NCBI GenBank assembly: GCA_009691715.1
Contig: SIAN01000008.1
Location: 44,851-108,850, forward strand
Direction of reading: 5' to 3'
From: Planctomycetota bacterium
GTDB taxonomy: Bacteria > Planctomycetota > B15-G4 > SIAN01
Length of the DNA: 64,000 bases
Shown: in pieces, positions 42,723 to 50,686 of the stretch
Position numbering within the stretch: position 1 is the first letter of the stretch
Layout of the letters: every line of letters starts with the position of its first letter
Program-made: the position numbers and the translations under genes
Notes under the pieces: generated by a model
The model's input: the letters and a program-made list of their open reading frames with translations, nothing else
Told to the model about the DNA's origin: nothing
Database searches by the model: none

Positions 42723-43258
42723 CGCGCGACTCCAGTCGCCGACGCCGTCGGCGCCATCGCCGCCGGCCCGCCGATGTGCGCTGCCTTGCCGGCGCGCACC
42801 GCCTGCTCGACCGCCTCGAAGATCTTGGTGTAGCCGGTGCAGCGGCAAAGGTTGGAGGCGAGCGCCTCCTTGATCTCGGCCCGCGTCGCCTCAGGTTTCC
42901 GATCGAGGCAAGCGCGCGCCGCGACGATCATCCCCGGCTGGCAGAAGCCGCATTGCAGCGCGCCCGCCTCGTCGAACGTCTGCTGCAACTTGTCGAGGCC
43001 GGCCGATGTCACGAGCCCTTCGATGGTCGTCACGCGATGGCCGACGGCATCCGCCGCGAGCGTGATGCAGGAGAGGCGTGCCCGCCCATCCATCAGCACC
43101 GTGCAGGCGCCGCAGTCGCCTTTGTCGCAGCCCTGCTTCGAACCGGTCAGCAGCAACCGATAACGCAGCACTTCGAGCAGCGTCCAGTGCGCCGGCGCCG
43201 CGACATCGATCGGCGCGCCGTTCACGTGCAGGCGCAGGAGCTTCGATTCGACCGTCAT
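42719..43258 (-). CDS. 4-hydroxybenzoyl-CoA reductase-like [2Fe-2S] (gamma) subunit
   Basis: 179 residues. The plant-type cluster is bound by Cys44, Cys49, Cys52 and Cys64 (G-C-D-K-G-D-C-G-A-C). The second cluster is bound by Q-C-G-F-C-Q-P-G-M and N-L-C-R-C-T-G-Y. Unlike the homologue at 27954 it starts directly with the ferredoxin fold, so it stays in the cytoplasm. A short Ala-rich C-terminal tail follows. It is the first gene of the operon; a 21 bp inverted repeat lies 15 bases upstream of its ATG, in the divergent region shared with the CRTAC1 gene. Gene order gamma-alpha-beta. Confidence 0.92.
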   Translation of the reverse strand: MTVESKLLRLHVNGAPIDVAAPAHWTLLEVLRYRLLLTGSKQGCDKGDCGACTVLMDGRARLSCITLAADAVGHRVTTIEGLVTSAGLDKLQQTFDEAGALQCGFCQPGMIVAARACLDRKPEATRAEIKEALASNLCRCTGYTKIFEAVEQAVRAGKAAHIGGPAAMAPTASATGVAR

Positions 43259-43272
43259 GCGGCGGGATGCTA

Positions 43273-43323
43273 ACCCGACCGATTCATGATCCCCGTCGCC
43301 TCGGGATCATGAATCGGTCGGGT
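43273..43323. promoter_or_regulatory. Perfect 21 bp inverted repeat in a divergent promoter region
   Basis: The arm at 43273-43293 (ACCCGACCG then ATTCATGATCCC) is exactly repeated in reverse complement at 43303-43323 around a 9-base loop. It lies 14 bases from the ATG of the HCR-like operon and 63 bases before the CRTAC1 start. Because the genes diverge it is unlikely to be an ordinary terminator. A dimeric-regulator operator, a mobile palindromic repeat or a leader hairpin are the options. Confidence 0.6.
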
Positions 43324-43386
43324 CAACCGGGCAGCACGGGCCGCTACGCTTTCGTCGTGCCGCCTCGGCGGCGATCCCGGAGAGCC

Positions 43387-45126
43387 ATGAACGTGATCCC
43401 TCGCTGCCTTGCCGCCGCGGTCGGCCTGACGCTTGGCGGAACGCCGCTCCTCCTTGCTTCGCCGCAAGAAAAGGCCGCTGCAGGCTGGCAGTTCACCGAT
43501 GTGACCCCGACCTCCGGCATCACCTTCCACCACAGCTTCGGCGACGACGCCTTCAGCAAGATCCTCGAGGACACCGGCTCCGGCGTCGCGCTGATCGATT
43601 ACGACCGCGACGGGCTGCAGGACGTCTTCCTGTCGAGCGGCCACTGGATCGAGGGCTTCTCCGATCCGGCTTGGAAGGAGAAGGCGGCCGGCGCCCGCAG
43701 TCGGCTCTACAAGAACCTCGGCGGGATGAAGTTCGCCGATGTGACCGACGCGGTCGGGATCGCGGCGGGCGGCTACGGCATGGGCGCGGCGGTCGCGGAC
43801 TACGACGGCGACGGCGACGAAGACCTCTACCTGCTGAATCGCGGTGCCAACGTCCTCTATCGCAACGACCTCGCCGCCGACGGGTCGCGCCGCTTCGCCG
43901 ATGTGACGGCCGCGGCGGGCATCGCCGGGCCGGTCACCCTGAACGGCCAGCCGAAGTGGAGCGTGAACGGCAGCTTCTTCGACGCCGACGGCGATCTCGA
44001 CCTCGACCTCTACGTGACCAACTACCTCGCCTTCGACCCGGGCTTGAAGGACCCGAACCTGCCAAAGGAGTACCCCTACGAGGGGCCCGACTCGTACGCG
44101 GGGCAGCAGTCGCAACTGTTCCACAATGACGGCGGCGGAAAGTTCAGCGACGCCACGAGCGCTGCGGGGCTCGATTTCCCCGACGGCCGCTCGATGGGCG
44201 CGGTGCCGTGCGACTTCGACCTCGATGGCGACCTCGACCTGTTCGAGGCGATCGACTCGAAACCCAACGTGCTGTGGCGCAACGACGGCAAGGGCCGCTT
44301 CACCGATATTGCCGCGGCCGCCGGAGTCGCCTTCGACGGCAGCGGCGCGGCGATGCCGTCGATGCACGGCTCGGTCGGCGACTTCGACGGCGACGGTCGC
44401 TTCGATCTTTTCGTCCCGGCGCTCTTCACCAGCGCCCTGTTCTGCAACCTCGGGCTCGACGCGGCGCCCGGCATGGCTGGCGACGCCCATTTCGGCGAGT
44501 GCGCGGCCAAGTCGTTCGTGCTGGCGCCGCTGCTCGGCAAAGGGGCGTGGGGCTCAGGCATCGAGGACTTCGACCTCGACGGCGACGTCGATCTGCTGGT
44601 CGTGCTCGGCGGCGCGTTCGATCTGAAGGCGGCCGATCCCGATCGCTTCTTCCGCAACGACGGCAGCTTCCAGTTCACCGACCTCTCCGCCACGCTCGGC
44701 CCCGATTTCAGGGTCGGCCGGGTGAGCCGCGGCGCCGCCTTCGGCGACCTCGACAACGACGGCGATGTCGACTACGTCGTCAACGTGAAGGACGTCGGCG
44801 CGCTGCCGCGGGTGTTTCGCAACGACCTGCCGCGCGGAGAGCACGGGCCGCGATCCGTCACCGTCGCGCTCCACGGCCGCGCGCCCAACACCGACGCGAT
44901 CGGCGCACGCGTCCAACTGATCGATGGCGTCGGCGCCCAGCACCGTTCCGTGACGCGCTCCAATTCCTACCTGTCGCAGAACGACCCGCGGCTCCATTTC
45001 GGCGTGCGTGGCAGCGCGAAGACCGCGGCGCTCGAAGTGACCTGGCCCGCGGGAACGCTGCAGAAGACGACCGTGTTGATCAACGCTTCCGGAACGACCG
45101 TGGTCATCGAGGAGCCGAGCAAGTGA
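43387..45126 (+). CDS. CRTAC1-family protein with VCBS repeats and ASPIC/UnbV domain
   Basis: 579 residues. A signal peptide ends near residue 25 (L-L-L-A-S-P-Q). The body consists of VCBS/FG-GAP-like repeats, each with a calcium loop: D-Y-D-R-D-G-L-Q-D-V, D-Y-D-G-D-G-D-E-D-L, D-A-D-G-D-L-D-L-D-L, D-L-D-G-D-L-D-L and so on. The C-terminal 90 residues are the UnbV/ASPIC domain, with N-T-D-A-I-G-A-R-V, S-Y-L-S-Q-N-D-P-R-L-H-F-G and T-W-P-A-G. Such proteins are secreted beta-propellers of unknown function, common in Planctomycetota, Acidobacteriota and Verrucomicrobiota. Its stop overlaps the GTG of the acetyltransferase gene. A second CRTAC1 gene begins at 63673. Confidence 0.88.
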   Translation: MNVIPRCLAAAVGLTLGGTPLLLASPQEKAAAGWQFTDVTPTSGITFHHSFGDDAFSKILEDTGSGVALIDYDRDGLQDVFLSSGHWIEGFSDPAWKEKAAGARSRLYKNLGGMKFADVTDAVGIAAGGYGMGAAVADYDGDGDEDLYLLNRGANVLYRNDLAADGSRRFADVTAAAGIAGPVTLNGQPKWSVNGSFFDADGDLDLDLYVTNYLAFDPGLKDPNLPKEYPYEGPDSYAGQQSQLFHNDGGGKFSDATSAAGLDFPDGRSMGAVPCDFDLDGDLDLFEAIDSKPNVLWRNDGKGRFTDIAAAAGVAFDGSGAAMPSMHGSVGDFDGDGRFDLFVPALFTSALFCNLGLDAAPGMAGDAHFGECAAKSFVLAPLLGKGAWGSGIEDFDLDGDVDLLVVLGGAFDLKAADPDRFFRNDGSFQFTDLSATLGPDFRVGRVSRGAAFGDLDNDGDVDYVVNVKDVGALPRVFRNDLPRGEHGPRSVTVALHGRAPNTDAIGARVQLIDGVGAQHRSVTRSNSYLSQNDPRLHFGVRGSAKTAALEVTWPAGTLQKTTVLINASGTTVVIEEPSK

Positions 45127-45608
45127 ACTCCCCTGCTCCCGCCGCCGAGCTCACCATCCGCCCCGGCCGCCTCGATGACCTGACGGTGATCGTCGAGTTC
45201 AACCACCGCCTCGCGCTCGAGAGCGAGCAGAAGAACCTCGACCACGCGACGCTCACCAAGGGGGTCGAAGCGCTGCTGCGCGACCCGCGGCTCGGCCGCT
45301 ACTTCGTCGCGGTCGCGGGCGAACCGAGCAGCGGCCCGCTGGTCGGCCAGATGATGATCACCGAGGAGTGGAGCGACTGGCGCAACGGTCTCATCTGGTG
45401 GCTGCAGAGCGTCTACGTCGACACAGCGTGGCGCGGCAAGGGAGTGTTTCGGCGGCTGCTCAACAAGGTCATCGCGCAGGGCAAGGAGGCGGGCGTGATC
45501 GGGCTGCGCCTCTATGTCGAGCGGCACAACGAGCGGGCCCACGGAACCTACCTGCGCAGCGGCTTCGTCGACGCCGGCTACCAGGTGCTCGAACGGCTGC
45601 CGCTGTGA
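45123..45608 (+). CDS. GNAT family N-acetyltransferase
   Basis: 161 residues from the GTG at 45123, which forms GTGA with the CRTAC1 stop. The GNAT fold is shown by L-T-I-R-P-G-R-L-D-D-L at the N-terminus. W-L-Q-S-V-Y-V-D-T-A-W-R-G-K-G-V-F-R-R-L-L (motif A, acetyl-CoA pyrophosphate loop R/Q-x-x-G-x-G/A) lies at about 99-119. L-R-L-Y-V-E-R-H-N-E-R-A-H-G-T-Y (motif B) follows, with the ending G-F-V-D-A-G-Y. Members acetylate amines on proteins, antibiotics or metabolites; the target is unknown. It is probably co-transcribed with CRTAC1. Confidence 0.87.
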   Translation: MNSPAPAAELTIRPGRLDDLTVIVEFNHRLALESEQKNLDHATLTKGVEALLRDPRLGRYFVAVAGEPSSGPLVGQMMITEEWSDWRNGLIWWLQSVYVDTAWRGKGVFRRLLNKVIAQGKEAGVIGLRLYVERHNERAHGTYLRSGFVDAGYQVLERLPL

Positions 45609-45765
45609 GTCGCTCGCGCCCGGTCGCGACCCGGCACGCCCCGGGGAACAGCTCGCCCCCGCCGCTCGCCGATAACGACGTCTCTCCGGCGCGCCGTGTG
45701 GCGCCGCAACGCTCGAAGGGACTGCCATCGACTCGCAAGCCGACCTCCTCGCTCGACCTGCAGCC

Positions 45766-46758
45766 GTGAATCACGCGCCGATTCGCCTCGAGGCACGAGC
45801 GCAACGCGACGCGGCGTGGGACGCGGCACGCGCGCGCGCCCTTCCGCTGCCGCACTTCAGCGACGGCTGGATCGCCTACCGGCAGGCGCAGGGATACCGA
45901 CCGCTCTGGTTGCTGGCGTTCGCACAGGACGGCGGCGCGACGCCGTGTGCGGCTGGGGTCGCGTGGCGGAAGCAGCCGCGTTTCCGGCCGTGGGTGCGTC
46001 CCGAGGCGCGGCTCGATCGATTGCCCGCGGCCGTCGATGGCGCCGGCGCGATCACGGCGACGTCCGCTGCGCTGGCGCAGGCACTCGTCGAGCTGGCGCA
46101 ACGCGAGCGTTTCGCGCGGATCGAACTCGAATCGTTCGACGGTCCGTGGCCCGCGCCCGATCTCGCGACGATGGGCTTCACCGCGCGCGAACGGCTGGAG
46201 TTCGTGCTCGATCTGGCAGGCGATGAGCCGACGCGCATGAGCCGCATCAAGTCGAGCCACCGGCGCAAGGTGCGCGCGGGCGAAAAGTCCGGCGTCATCG
46301 TCGCCGACGAGAGCGGACGCACCGACCTCGACCTGCTGCGAGCGTTGCAGGGCTCGACGCAGGAGCGGCGTGCCGATCGCGGCGAGGAGATGGAACTGCT
46401 CGATCCGCAGCAGTACCAGCGCCTCGCGGCCACCTTCGTCGCGGGCGGGAGCGGGCGATTGTTCGTCGGTCGCAAGGACGGAGAAGCGGTCTCCGCGATC
46501 CTCTGCGGCGTCGAACGATCGCGCGCCTACTACCTCATGGGAGGCACCAGCGCGGCCGGCTTCGAGTGCAACGCGGCGACGCTCGTGCTGTGGCGCGCGG
46601 CGACCCTGCTGGCCGAACGCGGAGTGACCGAGCTGAACCTCGGCGGCGTGCCGCGCGGCGCCGAAACGGAAGGCCACGCCCAGCATGGTCTGTGGCGTTT
46701 CAAGGAAGGGTTCGAGCCGCGGCGCGTCGAGTGCCGCAGCGGGACCTGGCAGCGATGA
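45766..46758 (+). CDS. FemAB/GNAT-like acyltransferase (peptidoglycan-bridge-formation type)
   Basis: 330 residues from the GTG at 45766. It has two GNAT-like halves. The region S-R-I-K-S-S-H-R-R-K-V-R-A-G and the later G-R-K-D-G-E-A-V-S-A-I-L, Y-Y-L-M-G-G-T-S, and G-L-W-R-F-K-E-G-F-E-P correspond to the FemAB-like and GNAT_6 acetyltransferase group. That group includes enzymes acting in cell wall, exopolysaccharide or lipid modification. Exact substrates are unknown. The ATG of the next gene overlaps its stop, so it is coupled to the six-hairpin glycosidase-like protein. Together they suggest a surface-glycan or lipid modification step. Confidence 0.72.
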   Translation: MNHAPIRLEARAQRDAAWDAARARALPLPHFSDGWIAYRQAQGYRPLWLLAFAQDGGATPCAAGVAWRKQPRFRPWVRPEARLDRLPAAVDGAGAITATSAALAQALVELAQRERFARIELESFDGPWPAPDLATMGFTARERLEFVLDLAGDEPTRMSRIKSSHRRKVRAGEKSGVIVADESGRTDLDLLRALQGSTQERRADRGEEMELLDPQQYQRLAATFVAGGSGRLFVGRKDGEAVSAILCGVERSRAYYLMGGTSAAGFECNAATLVLWRAATLLAERGVTELNLGGVPRGAETEGHAQHGLWRFKEGFEPRRVECRSGTWQR

Positions 46759-47963
46759 GCCGGCGCGGACGCGCGCTGATCGAAGCGGCGAAGTGGACGG
46801 TGAAGGGGGCCGGACTCGCGGCATCGGCCGCGTGGCGCGATGGCGCCGGCACGCGCGCCGCTCGCGAATCGCACGTGCACCTCGATGCGACGCTTGGCTG
46901 GATCGAGCGGGCGCACGCGGCGACCGGCCGAAAAGGCGTCGCGCGCAGCTACGTGCTGCGGCGTCATCACCGCTACGGCATCGTCGGCTGGCTTCCTGCC
47001 TATCCCGAAACGACCGGCTACATCATCCCGACCTTTTATGAGGCCGCGCGGCAGTTGCAGCGACCCGACCTCGCCGCGCAAGCGACGGCGATGGCGGATT
47101 GGGAAGCGTCGATTCAGCTCGAGGACGGCGCGGTGCGCGGCGGCACCGTCGTCGATCCGGTGAGCCCCGCGGTCTTCAACACCGGCCAGGTCCTGTTCGG
47201 TTGGGTCGCGGCGTTCGACGAGACGAAGGACGCGCGTTACCTCGATGCGGCGCGGCGAGCGGCGCATTGGCTGGTGCAACACCTCGACGACGACGGCTGT
47301 TGGCGGCGCGGGGCGTCGCAGTTCGCGACGGCAGGCGGCCACGTCTACAACGCGCGCGCGGCGTGGGGCTTGGCGCTCTTCGGCGCCCGCGCAAACGATG
47401 CGGCGGCGCAGCAGGCCGCCGCGCGTGCTGCCGACTTCGCGTTGAAGCAGCAGTTCGACAACGGCTGGTTCGCCGACAACTGCCTCTCCGATCCAAAGCT
47501 GCCGCTGACCCACACGATCGCCTACGCCGCGCAAGGCGTGCTGGAGATCGGCTTGCTGCAGGGCGAGGCGCGTTTCGTCGCGGCCGCCCGCGCGGCGGCA
47601 CGCGGCGCGCTCGCAGCGCTGCGTGCCGATGGCTTCCTGCCCGGCCGTCTCGATCGCGACTGGCGCGCGGCCGTCGACTGGTCGTGCGTGACCGGTCAGG
47701 CGCAGATGGCGCTGGTGTGGGACCGGCTCTTTGCGCTCGATGGCGACTCGAGCTGGCGCGACGCCGCCGATCGGTCGCTGCGATTCGCGCTCTCGACCCA
47801 GGATCTGGTGAACGACGACGGCGGCATTCGCGGCGGCGTGCCGGGCTCGTTCCCGATCTGGGGCGGCTACGGGAGCTACGAGTACCTCAACTGGGCGGCG
47901 AAGTTCCTCGCCGATCTGCTGCTCGGACGGCTCGCGCAAGCGCCGGGCGGCACGCGCGGCTGA
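46755..47963 (+). CDS. Six-hairpin glycosidase-like (alpha/alpha-barrel) protein
   Basis: 402 residues from the ATG at 46755, four bases overlapping the upstream gene. It consists of repeated helix pairs with conserved aromatic and Gly-rich turns, for example T-G-Y-I-I-P-T-F-Y-E-A-A, F-N-T-G-Q-V-L-F-G-W, Y-N-A-R-A-A-W-G-L-A-L-F, H-T-I-A-Y-A-A-Q-G-V-L-E and W-S-C-V-T-G-Q-A-Q-M-A. This matches the (alpha/alpha)6 fold of six-hairpin glycosidases and related polysaccharide lyases/epimerases. No signal peptide is obvious. The catalytic acid cannot be pinpointed. Coupling with the FemAB-like gene hints at glycan or glycolipid metabolism. Confidence 0.7.
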   Translation: MSRRGRALIEAAKWTVKGAGLAASAAWRDGAGTRAARESHVHLDATLGWIERAHAATGRKGVARSYVLRRHHRYGIVGWLPAYPETTGYIIPTFYEAARQLQRPDLAAQATAMADWEASIQLEDGAVRGGTVVDPVSPAVFNTGQVLFGWVAAFDETKDARYLDAARRAAHWLVQHLDDDGCWRRGASQFATAGGHVYNARAAWGLALFGARANDAAAQQAAARAADFALKQQFDNGWFADNCLSDPKLPLTHTIAYAAQGVLEIGLLQGEARFVAAARAAARGALAALRADGFLPGRLDRDWRAAVDWSCVTGQAQMALVWDRLFALDGDSSWRDAADRSLRFALSTQDLVNDDGGIRGGVPGSFPIWGGYGSYEYLNWAAKFLADLLLGRLAQAPGGTRG

Positions 47964-47999
47964 GGCGGTCGGCGCCGAAGCAGCCGGCACCCACTCGCG

Positions 48000-48761
48000 T
48001 CAGGCCGACAGTTCCTTCGGCTCTTCGCCAGAGAGCAGCGACATGCGCACGAGCTCGGCGAGCGAGCCCGCCTCCATCTTCTTCATCACGTTGGCGCGGT
48101 GGACCTCGACCGTCTTCGGGCTCAAGTGAAGCGCCGTGCCGACCAGCCTGTTCGGCCGCCCCTGCACCACCAGGTCCATCACCTGCCGTTCACGCGGCGT
48201 CAGCAGCGCGCGACGGCGACGCACCTCCTCGCGGGTGGTGCGCGTGTGGCGGCGGCGTTTGTCCTCGACCAGCGCCGCCTCGATCCGATCGATCAGGATC
48301 TGGCCGCTGAAGGGCTTCTCGATGAAATCGAACGCGCCTTGGCGCATCGCCTGCACGGCGACCGGCACATCGCCGTAACCGGTCACGATCAGGATCGGCA
48401 GCGCGATCTCATCGGTCGCGAGACGCTCCTGCAATGCGAGTCCGCTTATTCCCGGCATGCGCACGTCGAGCACGAGGCAGCCGGCGGCCTGGGCACGATA
48501 GGACGCGAGAAACTCGGCCGCGGAGGTGAAGGTCGCGACGCGGCGGCCGGTCGTCTCGAGCAGCTTGCGGATCAATCGCAGCAGCGCCGGATCGTCGTCG
48601 ACGATGAAGACCGTGGGCTCAACTTCGGCCTCACCCATCGCTGACGCGGACGGGGATTCCGATTTGGCAGCCGCGACCGGCTGCGGTGCAACCGCCTCCG
48701 CGCCGCCCGAACCGGACTTGGCTCCGCCGCCCCCGTGCGATGTCGACGGACGCAAGTTCAT
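48000..48761 (-). CDS. FixJ-type two-component response regulator
   Basis: 253 residues from the ATG at 48761, which has a GGGAG sequence at good spacing; an ATG at 48638 would remove a 41-residue Gly/Ser/Ala leader. The receiver domain has V-F-I-V-D-D-D-P (acidic pocket), C-L-V-L-D-V-R-M-P-G-I-S-G (phosphorylated Asp) and I-V-T-G-Y-G-D-V, and ends F-I-E-K-P-F with the conserved Lys. The LuxR-type output domain has L-T-P-R-E-R-Q-V-M-D-L-V and S-P-K-T-V-E-V-H-R-A-N-V-M-K-K-M. FixJ-family regulators activate transcription when phosphorylated. No histidine kinase is in the window, so it is an orphan here. Confidence 0.9.
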   Translation of the reverse strand: MNLRPSTSHGGGGAKSGSGGAEAVAPQPVAAAKSESPSASAMGEAEVEPTVFIVDDDPALLRLIRKLLETTGRRVATFTSAAEFLASYRAQAAGCLVLDVRMPGISGLALQERLATDEIALPILIVTGYGDVPVAVQAMRQGAFDFIEKPFSGQILIDRIEAALVEDKRRRHTRTTREEVRRRRALLTPRERQVMDLVVQGRPNRLVGTALHLSPKTVEVHRANVMKKMEAGSLAELVRMSLLSGEEPKELSA

Positions 48762-49023
48762 CGAGCCAACTCCCGCTTCCCACCGACCCTCGGTCGGCGC
48801 GCAGGAGCCTATCATTGAGTCCGCACGCTGATAAGACCGCTGCACGTCGACAGTGACTCGTGGATGTCCCTTAGTCCGCCAAGTCCGCGCCGACCAACTC
48901 CCAGGATCGCGTTCGGCTGGTTCCAGGAATCACGTACGCCGATATCGGCGAGCGGTACCGACCCATCAGCGGAGCCGACACCGAAACGTCAAATCCGGCG
49001 AAATCGTTCGACGTCGACCGCTC

Positions 49024-50577
49024 TCAGCCGAGAAGTCGCTCGACGAGTGCGCGCGGGCCCTGAAACGCCGTGCGAGCCATGTAGTGCTGCACGCCGCGGA
49101 TGCCGCCAAGCTCTTCGCCGCCGCCGGCGCGACCGGGGCCACCGTGGATCAGATCGGGCAGGACCATTCCTGCGGGCAGCGTGGTGCCGTCACTCTTGCT
49201 GTCGACGAGGCAGACGCGCCCGACCCACGGCGCAATGCCCTTCGCCACGGTCGCGCCCCACTCGCGATCGTCGGCGAAGACGGTTGTGACCAGCATTCCG
49301 CCGCCTTTGCGCACCAACGCGATCGCGTCGGCGGCGGCGCCCGAATACGGGATCACCGTCGTGACCGGCCCGAAGATCTCATCGCGATGCGCCTCCTCGA
49401 CGGCCTTCGGGTCGCGCGCGACGAACACCATCGGGCCGGCGAAGAAGCCCTTGCCGGGCGCCACGTCGATCAGCTTCTCCGGCCGCTCGGTCCCGAACGC
49501 GACTTCGGTGAACTTGCGCATCCGCGCGCAGCCGGCATGCACGTCATCGCGCTGCTGCTTGGTCGCAAGCGGCCCGAGCTCGACTTCGCGGTTCGCCGGG
49601 TTGCCGACGCGCAGGGCACCCAGCCGATCGGTCAACTCCTCGACCAGCGGCCCCACCAGGGCCTCCGGCACGATCACGCGCCGAGTCGCCGTGCACTTCT
49701 GGCCGCTCTTCTCCGTCATCTCGCGAAGCACGTCGCGCAGCAGCGTGTGCCACGCCGAACTCCCGACCTCGACGCCGCCGCCGACCACCGCTGCATTCAG
49801 GCTGTCGGCCTCGACGTTCACGCGCACGCCATGGCGCAGCAGCGCCGGCAGCGAGCGGACGGTGGTCCCAGTGCCGCTTGATCCGGTGAAGGCGACCACG
49901 TCCTGCGGCCCGAGCGCCTCGAGCAACGGCGTCACGCCACCAAGCACCTGCTGGAACGCTCCTGCCGGCAGCACGTTCGCCGCAACCAGCAGCTCGGCCA
50001 GCTTCGCTGCGGTCCACGCCGTCGCCGTCGCCGGCTTGTTGATCACCGGCATGCCCGCCAGCAGCGCCGTCGCCGCCTTCTCCGCGAAACCCCACGCCGG
50101 GAAGTTGAACGCGTTGATGAGGACGGCGACCCCTTCGCGCGCCGAATGGAGATGGCGCCCCGCCAGCTTCGCGCCGCGACCGATGCTCACCGGCTCGCCG
50201 TCAGCGAGTTCGTGCACGTCGCCGAGCTTCTTGCCGAGTTCCGCGTACGCCTGCAGCGTCCCGGCCGCGCCGTCGATGTCGAACTTGCCGCCGCCGCGCG
50301 TGGTGCCGCCGTTCGCGACCGAGGTCTCGATCAGCAGGTCGCGATGGTCGGCGATGGTCGCCGCCAACTTGCCGAGCAGCTCGCCGCGCTGCGCGAACGT
50401 CATCGACCGCAACACCGGCCCGCCCTGCTCGCACGCGAAGACGCGCGCCGCGCCAAGATCGACGCCGCCGCACGAGGCGTGGGCGACGACTTCCTCGGTC
50501 GCCGGATTCAGCAGCGGGACCAGCTCGCCCCTGCCGCTGGCGAAGGCACCGCAGACGTAGCTCGTGAGGGTCGGCAT
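49024..50577 (-). CDS. Aldehyde dehydrogenase of the PaaZ/BoxD type
   Basis: 517 residues. It aligns along its whole length with the aldehyde dehydrogenase domain of PaaZ, and so also with BoxD-like 3,4-dehydroadipyl-CoA semialdehyde dehydrogenases. Shared motifs are the start L-x-S-Y-V-C-G-x-F-A-S-G-R-G, I-N-A-F-N-F-P-A-W-G at about 152-161, K-P-A-T-A-T-A, F-T-G-S-S-G-T-G, and E-A-D-S-L-N. G-Q-K-C-T-A-T-R-R contains the catalytic Cys (about 293-301), and L-I-H-G-G-P-G-R-A-G-G-G-E-E-L-G-G is near the end. No MaoC hydratase domain is attached. It would oxidise a CoA-linked semialdehyde after aromatic ring opening, which fits the HCR-like operon 6 kb away, though the link is inferential. Confidence 0.85.
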   Translation of the reverse strand: MPTLTSYVCGAFASGRGELVPLLNPATEEVVAHASCGGVDLGAARVFACEQGGPVLRSMTFAQRGELLGKLAATIADHRDLLIETSVANGGTTRGGGKFDIDGAAGTLQAYAELGKKLGDVHELADGEPVSIGRGAKLAGRHLHSAREGVAVLINAFNFPAWGFAEKAATALLAGMPVINKPATATAWTAAKLAELLVAANVLPAGAFQQVLGGVTPLLEALGPQDVVAFTGSSGTGTTVRSLPALLRHGVRVNVEADSLNAAVVGGGVEVGSSAWHTLLRDVLREMTEKSGQKCTATRRVIVPEALVGPLVEELTDRLGALRVGNPANREVELGPLATKQQRDDVHAGCARMRKFTEVAFGTERPEKLIDVAPGKGFFAGPMVFVARDPKAVEEAHRDEIFGPVTTVIPYSGAAADAIALVRKGGGMLVTTVFADDREWGATVAKGIAPWVGRVCLVDSKSDGTTLPAGMVLPDLIHGGPGRAGGGEELGGIRGVQHYMARTAFQGPRALVERLLG

Positions 50578-50686
50578 CGGGGTACTCCGTCGCCGCGCGA
50601 AGACGTCGGTCGGAGACGTCGCGGTCGCCGCGAAAAATAGGCGGCGGAGTGTACCTGCGTTGCCCTCGCGGCTCAGCTCCCGGTCG

